Positions 1-5,841 of a DNA stretch of 5,841 nucleotides are shown one piece after another. The stretch covers positions 1-5,841 of the forward strand of contig JAISCO010000292.1 of NCBI GenBank assembly GCA_031265535.1. Direction: 5' to 3'. This DNA comes from Spirochaetaceae bacterium (GTDB lineage: Bacteria; Spirochaetota; Spirochaetia; Treponematales; Breznakiellaceae). Each line of letters begins with the position of its first letter. Positions within the stretch are counted from its first letter, which is position 1. The position numbers and the translations under genes are program-made. A model generated the notes under the pieces. The model did no database searches, had not been told where the DNA came from, and saw only the letters and a program-made list of their open reading frames with translations.

Positions 1-582
1 CTGGTGCCGGAAATCTGGATCGCCTTTTCGGAAGCTACGGGAATCAGCGAGCTCAGGCGGACTACCAGGGACGAACCGGATTACGACAAACTGATGAAGT
101 TCCGCCTGGATTTGCTGGACAAGCACGGGCTCAAGCTGCCGGATATTCAGAAGGTCATCGGCGGCATGGACGTTCTGCCGGGGGCGGCGGAATTTACCAG
201 GGCCCTGCGGGAGCGGACCCAGCTGGTGATCCTCTCCGACACCTTCGAGGAGTTTGCCCGGCCCCTGATGGAAAAACTTGGCTGGCCCACCCTGTTCTGC
301 AACAGCCTGATCACCGGTTTTGACGGCGCTATCACCGGTTACCGGCTCCGGCAAAAGAACGGCAAGCGGGAAGCGGTCCGGGCCTTTAAGTCGATCCGGG
401 CGGAAGTATTTGCCGCCGGGGATTCATTTAACGACCTGCAAATGATCCGGGAAGCCGACGGGGGCTGCCTTTTCCGGGCGCCGCAAAAAATCCGGGACGA
501 TTACCCCGACATCCCCTGTGTGGATACCTACGAATCAATGCTCCTGAAAATCGACGCCTTCCTCGCCGCGAATGACGAGTAG
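1..582 (+). CDS. thrH: ThrH-type phosphoserine phosphatase / homoserine phosphotransferase, 5'-truncated by the window edge
   Basis: This is a cytoplasmic HAD-superfamily enzyme. ThrH of Pseudomonas removes phosphate from phosphoserine and can pass it to homoserine, linking serine and threonine synthesis. The visible frame is open from base 1 and gives 193 residues before a TAG stop. It opens with LVPEIWIAF, which continues the family's N-terminal DLEGVLVPEIW motif, so the catalytic Asp and about 11 residues lie to the left of the window. The GTG at base 4 is an internal Val codon, not the start. HAD motif II is SDT at visible residues 79-81, the motif III lysine is probably in RQKNGKR near residue 122, and motif IV is GDSFND at 140-145. 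The YDxLMK and HGLKLPDIQ segments also match my memory of ThrH rather than SerB. The gene converges on res. At about 59% GC it is the most GC-rich part of the window and probably belongs to the host core genome. Confidence 0.9.
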   Translation: MVPEIWIAFSEATGISELRRTTRDEPDYDKLMKFRLDLLDKHGLKLPDIQKVIGGMDVLPGAAEFTRALRERTQLVILSDTFEEFARPLMEKLGWPTLFCNSLITGFDGAITGYRLRQKNGKREAVRAFKSIRAEVFAAGDSFNDLQMIREADGGCLFRAPQKIRDDYPDIPCVDTYESMLLKIDAFLAANDE

Positions 583-622
583 AGAAGATGCCGAAATCAT
601 AATCCCCTTTATAAGGAATTCG

Positions 623-660
623 CGGACCTCTGGTCCGAGTCCATAATGTGTTTACATTAT
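623..660. terminator. Two adjacent perfect hairpins between convergent genes; possible bidirectional terminator
   Basis: The 87-base gap between the thrH stop and the res stop holds two perfect inverted repeats. The first has arms CGGACC (623-628) and GGTCCG (632-637) around a 3-base loop. The second has arms ATAATGT (643-649) and ACATTAT (654-660) around a 4-base loop. The position between two converging stop codons suits a shared terminator. Neither hairpin is followed by a clear T-run on either strand, so Rho-independent termination is not firmly supported. They could instead be a remnant of an intergenic repeat. Confidence 0.35.
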
Positions 661-669
661 AGACAGGCA

Positions 670-3291
670 CTATTTGTATCCACGAATTTTTTCTTTTATT
701 TGTTCTTCAAGAGTTTGGCCGCCTTTTTTGAGAGTGGCAAGCAGGAACAAGACTTTACCTTTTGAGATTTTGGTACATATCTCGCCGATGTTGACTTTTT
801 CCCTGGTGTCCGGGGTTTCGGCAAGATGAGCGCCTTTATACTCGACTACCAGCATACGGTTATCGTTGAGCATGGCTACAAAGTCAGGATAGAAAAAATC
901 TGATGACGTGGGCAGTTTGAAAGAGGCGGGGTGCCGTGCAACATTGCGGAGCCAAAACTTTACCTGCGGTTCAGCATCTATGGCCTTGGCGCATTGAAAT
1001 TCTTCCCCAGTTTCGCCGCCGTCTATGAGGGGAATTTTATTGCTGCCCAGAAAGTGTTTGGTGAATTTATAGCTGCCCTGGTAGTATAATTCTCCATCAT
1101 ACACTTTTTCTGTAAATAAAAAACCTATTTTGAAGTCAAGGGTTTTATGGGTCTCACTCTGAAACAGTTCAAAGGCCTTGTTTTTCACCTGCTGCCGGGC
1201 AGCGATAATCTTTGCCAATAATTTGTTCAATAAGGCATATTTGGCAATCATCAGATTGGCAAGGGTGATCTTTCTGGTTTCTGTAAGATATTCGATATTC
1301 CGGCGGAGCCATTCCACCATTTGGAGCTGCGATATATCAGGCTGCTGTAGTTTGCGGTCAAGCCAGTACACAAGGTTGGCAGGTGTCCATACGTCCGTGT
1401 CGGCAAGATGTGGTAGAAATGGCTCATTCCCGGCATAACTGTATTTGAGGCGGCTGCCATCTATGTCGATATAAAACCCTTTTCCGGTTTCACCGATACT
1501 AAATTCGGTTTCGGAAAGTTCAGATGCGGCATAATCGATTATGTTCCAATCAAAATTTTCATATATGATTTCTGGTGTTGCAAACAACCATTCATTTTGG
1601 ATTTTAAACATGAGGCGGGGAACGATAAATTTAATACCCTGTGAAGCGAGAGACGGCGCCGCTCCGGTTCTTTTATATATGTTATATTTCCACACTAAAT
1701 CCGCTGCTTCGGCAGGATTGATTTTCTTGCTTACCTTCTCAATATCTTCATCAGTGGTTTCCTCTGTAAAACGCAGGGTATTACTATTGTCTATTTGAAT
1801 TGTTGAAGGCATATCAGAGGGCTTGAGTTTCGTTTCCGGCTTGAACTGGTCAATGGGAGTATTCCAGTTCTGGTTAAGGCCGGGGATTCTTGACTGTTCC
1901 TGTTGAATTGTCGCCCGCGCCTCCCCGCTGTCAAAGCCTTTGTTGATTAGTTTTTCCGTAAGGGCAGCGGCAGCTTCTCCAAAATACGGAGAAACCACAT
2001 AAGCATAAGCCTTATTGAGCATGGGGGATTTTCTGGTTTTGGCATAAGGCATACGCATTATCCGGCCCAAAAGCTGCTCTACCGATGTATCGCTTTTTAC
2101 ATTGGCAAGAGAACAAAGGATATACGCAAAGCTGCAATCCCACCCTTCTTTGAGGGCTTCAACGGTGATGATATAGCGGGTTGGTTCATTGGGGTTGAAT
2201 ATATCAATACCGTCCAGTTCTTTTTGATCCCCGGTGGCTATTCTTATGTGGCTTTCCGGCAAACCCGCCGTATCCACAAGATAACTTTTCAGCGCCCCTA
2301 CGGTAACTTCCTTATCCTTGCTTTGAGCCTGAAATAAAACAAGAGGGCGGATATAGTTATTTTCTTTCGCGGCTTCTTTTTCCAGTTCAGCCCGGCGGGT
2401 TATGGCCTCGTCTACAGCCGGTTCCCAGCCTGAATGTTCAACCAGGACAATCGGCAGTTTTATCATTTCTTCTTCTTTTAGTTCCGTGGCGTACACGTTG
2501 TAAAGGGTATTGTTTTTCTCCCTTGGCGTGGCGGTGAATTCGATTACCGCCGATGGGTTAAGGCGCCGTAATGTTTCCTGGGATAAATCGGTAACTACCT
2601 TGTGGGCTTCGTCCACAATCATCAAGGGGCAATGGTAATATAACAAGTTGGCGAATGAATACTTGGGGCGGTCTTTTTCTTCCCGCAATCCGTCTTGCGG
2701 ATTGCACTGTTCCATACCGGCAAAGCGGGACGAGGGCATTTTTACAAAATGGTCTTCAAGATTTTCATTGTCCCGGTACACGTTGTATTTGTTAGTATCT
2801 TCCTTCACAAATGACTGAATGGTGGAAACGATGATACAGGTATTGCCGGTAATGTCATCGGGTCTGATGTTAAACTTTTCATCAAGGTCAAAGACCTGAA
2901 CTTTCCCGGCAAACTGGTCATCAAGGGTTTGCCGGTAGGGATGGCGGGGATTTTTCAGAGCCTCTACCGTCTGCCGCCGTATCGTGTCCGATGGCACAAA
3001 CCACAGGACAAGGGGATATTCTTTCTCACACCATGTTTCACCGGCTATCTTGACCGCGTAGGCGGCAATGATGGTCTTTCCGCCTCCGGTAGGGACTTTA
3101 AGGCACACGCGGGGGGCATGGGGTATTTTGTCCCAGGCGATGTATTTGTTTTTGAGATTTGTAAGCCGGGTAGCGATTTCCGGATCCGAGGCAATGTTCT
3201 TGAAGGCTTCCTCATGCCCCATGATACGGCAGCGCTCAAAAAAACGTCTGAGGACATGCAGTGTATCGTGCTGGTAATTTTTGAGTTCCAT
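670..3291 (-). CDS. res: Type III restriction endonuclease, Res subunit (DEAH helicase/translocase with PD-(D/E)xK nuclease)
   Basis: This 873-residue protein is the ATP-dependent cleavage subunit of a type III restriction enzyme. In this family it works only in complex with Mod. Superfamily 2 helicase motifs appear in order: Walker A PTGGGKT (67-73), DEAH (227-230), motif III FTATP (252-256), motif V region EALKEGWDC (378-386) and motif VI QLLGRIMRMP (406-415). A long middle region follows. The C-terminal nuclease core has YPDF with P802-D803 and then VVEYKG with E817 and K819, a PD-x13-ExK arrangement, so the catalytic residues are present. The ATG at 3289-3291 is supported by AAAGGTG seven bases upstream. 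The mod stop lies one base before this start, so the two genes are co-transcribed and probably translationally coupled. The stop is TAG and length is close to the usual size of the family. No frameshift or internal stop was seen. Sampled GC is about 47%. Confidence 0.95.
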   Translation of the reverse strand: MELKNYQHDTLHVLRRFFERCRIMGHEEAFKNIASDPEIATRLTNLKNKYIAWDKIPHAPRVCLKVPTGGGKTIIAAYAVKIAGETWCEKEYPLVLWFVPSDTIRRQTVEALKNPRHPYRQTLDDQFAGKVQVFDLDEKFNIRPDDITGNTCIIVSTIQSFVKEDTNKYNVYRDNENLEDHFVKMPSSRFAGMEQCNPQDGLREEKDRPKYSFANLLYYHCPLMIVDEAHKVVTDLSQETLRRLNPSAVIEFTATPREKNNTLYNVYATELKEEEMIKLPIVLVEHSGWEPAVDEAITRRAELEKEAAKENNYIRPLVLFQAQSKDKEVTVGALKSYLVDTAGLPESHIRIATGDQKELDGIDIFNPNEPTRYIITVEALKEGWDCSFAYILCSLANVKSDTSVEQLLGRIMRMPYAKTRKSPMLNKAYAYVVSPYFGEAAAALTEKLINKGFDSGEARATIQQEQSRIPGLNQNWNTPIDQFKPETKLKPSDMPSTIQIDNSNTLRFTEETTDEDIEKVSKKINPAEAADLVWKYNIYKRTGAAPSLASQGIKFIVPRLMFKIQNEWLFATPEIIYENFDWNIIDYAASELSETEFSIGETGKGFYIDIDGSRLKYSYAGNEPFLPHLADTDVWTPANLVYWLDRKLQQPDISQLQMVEWLRRNIEYLTETRKITLANLMIAKYALLNKLLAKIIAARQQVKNKAFELFQSETHKTLDFKIGFLFTEKVYDGELYYQGSYKFTKHFLGSNKIPLIDGGETGEEFQCAKAIDAEPQVKFWLRNVARHPASFKLPTSSDFFYPDFVAMLNDNRMLVVEYKGAHLAETPDTREKVNIGEICTKISKGKVLFLLATLKKGGQTLEEQIKEKIRGYK

Positions 3292-3292
3292 G

Positions 3293-4849
3293 TTACCACA
3301 CCTTTATATCATAGGGCGTTTGTTTGAAGATGATATTGTTGAATTCGAGGCCGACATGGGTTAGCCGGGTCGCCTCGCCGTAAATCACTATTTGATTGTA
3401 TTCAATCTCCGCGCCCATCTTTTTTTCGATGACCTCAATGTCATGCCGTATGTGGTTTAGAGTGGTATGTGTAAGAATGTTGCCGCCGCTTACACGCTTG
3501 TCGCCTAATATACCGTTGTACAGGAGGGCATAGGCCGTACCTTCATGGATTCCCAAAAAAGCAGAATTCTTTTTGTGTTTCTTCATGGGGGTTTTGGTCT
3601 CGGTGAAGTAGATATGGGCGGCTAGGTTTTCAAAGGATATGTCCGGCTTTATGCGCCGTTCGTTATCAAATACGGTATCACCCAGTGTGAAGAAGCGAAA
3701 ACCGCCGCCGCCTTTCCAACCCACGGCTTCGGATATGCCGCCCTGCTCGCCATCTATTACTTTCCTGAGCCGGGCAGCGCAATGGGTCTTTGCCTGTTCG
3801 CCTATTTCAACGCCAATGTATTTCCTGTCCATCTTGTGAGCAACGGCGGCAGTAGTACCGGATCCAAGGAAGCTGTCGAGAACATAGTCGCCGGGGTTGG
3901 TGGAGATGTGGATAATACGGTGAATGAGGCGTTCCGGTTTGGGGGTTCCGAAAACGTCATTTTCAAAAAGTGCTATAATCTCTTTCTTCGCTTCTTGTGT
4001 ATGTCCAACGTCTTCATAAGACCAAAGTGTTTGCGGGACAATTCCATCTTTAACCTCTGAAAGATATATTTTTGGTGCTGGTACGTTGTTACCATCTTTA
4101 CCCCACCAAATTCTCCCATCTTTATCAAGTTCCCAAAACGTTTCCGTTGATACTCTCCAATATGAACCAGCGGGCGGTCCTTCAATTACTCTGCCAGAGG
4201 GACAGGTAATTGAATATGTACCCTTGCTATAGAAATTTCTTGCGGCTAAATTGTTTGGACGCCATAAACCTCTAGGATCATTGTCAGGATTTTTGTAAAC
4301 TTTATTTTGTTTTTGAGTTCTTGGCATTAAATTTGGCAACCAAATATCAGGATTTCGGGTATATACTAAAATATAATCATGGTCTTCTGAAAAATGTCTT
4401 GCTGATGATTTTGGGGCATAATTTTTTCGCCAAATTATTGTTGCTATAAAATTATTCCGATCAAATATTTCATCGCAGATTAATTTCAAGTAGTGACATT
4501 CTCTATCGTCTATGCTAATCCAAATAGATCCATCTTTCCGCAAAAATTGTTTTAACAATTTCAACCGAGGGTACATTATGGAAAGCCATATCGTATGCTC
4601 CATATTGTCATCGTAATGATCAAAGGCAGAACCTGTATTATACGGCGGGTCTATATAGATACACTTTACCTGCCCGGCATAGAAGGGCAGTAAGGCCTTA
4701 AGGGCTTCAAGGTTGTCGCCCTGAACTATGATGTTTCCGGTGTCAGAGCCGCCATAGCTGTATTTTTCTTCCTCGACTAACAGGCGGTATTCGGCGTTGG
4801 AGGCGGCTTTGAGGTCTTGTTCCCGTGTGAGCCAGTGGAGGGTGGGCAT
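3293..4849 (-). CDS. mod: Type III restriction-modification system Mod subunit (adenine-N6 DNA methyltransferase)
   Basis: Mod transfers methyl from S-adenosylmethionine to adenine in the recognition site and supplies sequence specificity to Res. Numbered from the ATG at 4847-4849, the protein has 518 residues. The catalytic motif DPPY lies at 67-70 and the AdoMet-binding motif DSFLGSGTT at 325-333. Catalytic motif before AdoMet motif is the beta-class order typical of type III Mod proteins. TPKPERLIHRI (302 onward) precedes the AdoMet motif, GWKGGGGFRFF follows it, and the C-terminus FKQTPYDIKVW is family-like. The frame stays open upstream to a TTG at 4915, but that codon lies in the T-run of a terminator. 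MPTLHWLTREQDL is the N-terminus I recall for this subfamily, so the ATG is preferred. No Shine-Dalgarno sequence precedes this ATG. Residues of roughly 80-276, which should include target recognition, are encoded by DNA of about 36% GC against 49-51% on either side. Confidence 0.93.
   Translation of the reverse strand: MPTLHWLTREQDLKAASNAEYRLLVEEEKYSYGGSDTGNIIVQGDNLEALKALLPFYAGQVKCIYIDPPYNTGSAFDHYDDNMEHTIWLSIMYPRLKLLKQFLRKDGSIWISIDDRECHYLKLICDEIFDRNNFIATIIWRKNYAPKSSARHFSEDHDYILVYTRNPDIWLPNLMPRTQKQNKVYKNPDNDPRGLWRPNNLAARNFYSKGTYSITCPSGRVIEGPPAGSYWRVSTETFWELDKDGRIWWGKDGNNVPAPKIYLSEVKDGIVPQTLWSYEDVGHTQEAKKEIIALFENDVFGTPKPERLIHRIIHISTNPGDYVLDSFLGSGTTAAVAHKMDRKYIGVEIGEQAKTHCAARLRKVIDGEQGGISEAVGWKGGGGFRFFTLGDTVFDNERRIKPDISFENLAAHIYFTETKTPMKKHKKNSAFLGIHEGTAYALLYNGILGDKRVSGGNILTHTTLNHIRHDIEVIEKKMGAEIEYNQIVIYGEATRLTHVGLEFNNIIFKQTPYDIKVW
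3299..3305 (-). promoter_or_regulatory. Ribosome binding site of res inside the end of mod
   Basis: On the minus strand AAAGGTG ends seven bases before the res ATG. It overlaps the last codons of mod, so res has its own ribosome binding site within the coding end of mod. This supports the chosen res start and suggests coupled translation of the two subunits. Confidence 0.65.
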
Positions 4850-4855
4850 AAAGAT

Positions 4856-4884
4856 ATGATACAGGAAACCAAAGTTTTCTTCAA
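4856..4884 (-). promoter_or_regulatory. Candidate mod promoter giving a leaderless mRNA
   Basis: On the minus strand TTGAAG (4879-4884) and TATCAT (4856-4861) are separated by 17 bases. The first matches the -35 consensus at four of six bases and the second matches the -10 consensus at five of six. Counting from the -10 box, the expected transcription start is base 4849, the A of the mod ATG. This fits the lack of a Shine-Dalgarno sequence before mod. The promoter lies downstream of the terminator, where a mod promoter is needed. It is a prediction from consensus only. Confidence 0.45.
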
Positions 4885-4906
4885 GGTATACATACCCAGA
4901 TGATGC

Positions 4907-4941
4907 AAAAAACAAAAAAAATCCTACATTTTTGTAGGATT
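4907..4941 (-). terminator. Rho-independent terminator of the right-edge gene
   Basis: On the minus strand a 9-bp perfect stem (arms at 4933-4941 and 4920-4928, AATCCTACA paired with TGTAGGATT) closes a 4-base loop. It is followed at once by six T, a G and six more T (4907-4919). This is a typical intrinsic terminator for leftward transcription. It lies 66 bases beyond the stop of the right-edge gene and just upstream of mod, so it should separate the two transcription units. On the plus strand the hairpin has no following T-run. Confidence 0.8.
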
Positions 4942-5007
4942 AAAGAACAACATTGGTTAAAAATTATACCGGCATCATCTCAAATATTAGAATTAAAATC
5001 AAAAAAA

Positions 5008-5841
5008 TCATACCCAAATTTTTTCTATAAACGGCCATAAATCATCCCATGCGGATTTTAAGTCTTCAGGTATTGGTGTGACATCCTTGTTATGAACATA
5101 AGCATGAAAAGTTTTAATAGAACTATTTTGGGTCGGGCTGCTGCTCATCTGTCTTGCCGTCCGTAATTCGTTCTTCGTCATTATAGACTTGCTTTCCATG
5201 TCGGAAGCTATAGCTTCAATTTTTTGGCCAAGTTTACTGTCAGAAGTAACAGCCTTTAAGAAATGTGTCGATATGTAACAATCGCAGCTTAGCTCAATAA
5301 ATACTCTGAATAATACAGCCGCCGCATTAGAATAATAATTGATATCAAGGTTTTTTAATTCATTAAACATCTTTTGTATTCTTGCATTGGTTATTGTTAG
5401 ATGATGCACAGAAGGAACCAATGTATTTCTGTTTACAGGATAGCTTTTTCCCGGCTTTCTTGGCTTTTGACCGTTTTGCGGCACATTTATTCCACCGGAT
5501 GAATTTACGTCTGTTACACCCGGATTACCTCCAGCGCTAGTGACAGGGTGATTTTTTGCTTTATCAACCCGATCTTTTAAATTCGTAATATATTGTAGCC
5601 TGTCAGCTTTATAATAAATGTTACCAACGCTTATGGCAGTAAATATCAAATCGTACAGTAGACCTAATAAATAGTCATTGACATTTTTCAAGGAAAAAAT
5701 ACCATTTTTATAGAGTATACCAACAAGGTTTCTAATGTCAGGATCTGAAATCAACCTGACAAGGTTGGTCTTTTTTATTTTATAAAGGCTATTTTTGTAA
5801 TCAATTGGAATCCCTTCTATTGCTTTCAAATAGTCTAAAAA
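5008..5841 (-). CDS. Unassigned protein next to the type III system, C-terminal 277 residues only (5'-truncated)
   Basis: The frame is open to the window edge and reads FLDYLKAIEGIP there, so the start lies outside. The TTG at 5827-5829 is an internal Leu codon. Three parts can be seen, numbered from the window edge. Residues 1-90 form a mainly helical region with IKKTNLVRLISDPDIRNLVG (22-41). Residues about 95-138 are a Gly, Asn, Pro and Ser-rich flexible linker. Residues about 142-277 form a helical domain with AAAVLFRVFIELS near 173-185 and a closing FHAYVHN (245-251) followed by PEDLKSAWDDLWPFIEKIW. I recall similar C-terminal domains in larger uncharacterised proteins, some with an N-terminal ParB-like domain, but that region is not visible here. 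The FIELS and YVHN elements resemble HEPN-like domains, although a canonical RxxxxH is not evident. No signal peptide can be assessed. The gene shares direction with mod but a terminator separates them. Sampled GC is about 36%. Confidence 0.75.
   Translation of the reverse strand, partial: FLDYLKAIEGIPIDYKNSLYKIKKTNLVRLISDPDIRNLVGILYKNGIFSLKNVNDYLLGLLYDLIFTAISVGNIYYKADRLQYITNLKDRVDKAKNHPVTSAGGNPGVTDVNSSGGINVPQNGQKPRKPGKSYPVNRNTLVPSVHHLTITNARIQKMFNELKNLDINYYSNAAAVLFRVFIELSCDCYISTHFLKAVTSDSKLGQKIEAIASDMESKSIMTKNELRTARQMSSSPTQNSSIKTFHAYVHNKDVTPIPEDLKSAWDDLWPFIEKIWV

Noticed and set aside
4..6. GTG as the start of thrH
   Set aside because: The frame is open to base 1 and the residues around it match the middle of the family's N-terminal DLEGVLVPEIW motif, so it is an internal Val codon.
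601..620. Imperfect palindrome around CCTTTATAAGG after thrH
   Set aside because: The arms have several mismatches and there is no T-run, so it does not stand out from chance.
2929..3327. 132-residue plus-strand open frame opposite the res N-terminus and the mod end
   Set aside because: It lies antisense to strongly supported res motifs, shows no recognisable family features and has no clear ribosome binding site.
3420..3426. Seven-base homopolymer in the mod C-terminal part as a phase-variation tract
   Set aside because: Type III mod genes can be phase-variable through repeats, but a run of seven is short and no longer tract or tandem repeat occurs inside mod.
3973..4185. 70-residue minus-strand open frame within mod
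   Set aside because: It is out of frame with Mod and inside a region where Mod coding is continuous, so it is a shadow frame.
4850..4915. Extension of Mod by 22 residues to a TTG start at 4913-4915
   Set aside because: The TTG lies inside the T-run of the terminator, has no ribosome binding site, and the extra residues precede the MPTLHWL sequence I recall as the usual N-terminus of this family.
4891..5016. 8-base direct repeat CATACCCA at 4891-4898 and 5009-5016
   Set aside because: It is short, one copy is inside the coding end of the right-edge gene, and no second boundary feature supports a target-site duplication.

Overview
The window is 5.8 kb of bacterial chromosome. A metabolic gene fragment at the left edge is followed by a leftward block holding a complete type III restriction-modification pair and, at the right edge, a fragment of an unassigned gene. 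The organism cannot be named from the sequence. Gene organisation, Shine-Dalgarno use and an intrinsic terminator show that it is bacterial. A ThrH-type phosphatase is best known from Pseudomonas-like proteobacteria and also occurs in some spirochaetes; the mix of GC-rich and AT-rich genes would suit a medium-GC genome such as a gut treponeme, but that is only a guess.

Layout from left to right. Bases 1-582 (+) encode the 3' part of thrH, a HAD-family phosphoserine phosphatase/homoserine phosphotransferase, with about 11 N-terminal codons outside the window. Bases 583-669 separate two convergent genes and hold two perfect short inverted repeats. Bases 670-3291 (-) encode Res, the helicase-nuclease subunit. 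Bases 3293-4849 (-) encode Mod, the adenine methyltransferase and specificity subunit. Mod lies upstream and its stop is separated from the Res start by one base. Bases 4850-5007 are intergenic, with an intrinsic terminator (-) and a candidate mod promoter placed so that the mRNA would start at the mod ATG. Bases 5008-5841 (-) are the C-terminal 277 residues of a protein of unknown function whose start lies outside the window.

How the genes work together: Mod binds the recognition site and methylates adenine on one strand. Res joins Mod to form the ATP-dependent endonuclease, which cuts unmodified DNA. Both subunits keep their recognisable catalytic motifs and appear intact, so the system looks functional. 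The right-edge gene is transcribed in the same direction but is cut off from mod by a terminator, so it is a neighbour in a probable defence cluster rather than a proven partner.

Base composition falls in steps from left to right: about 59% GC in thrH, about 47% in res (sampled), 49-51% in the two ends of mod, only about 36% in the central part of mod, and about 36% in the right-edge gene (sampled). This supports horizontal acquisition of the block and separate exchange of the Mod target-recognition segment. No tRNA, rRNA, CRISPR array, transposase or integrase was seen.
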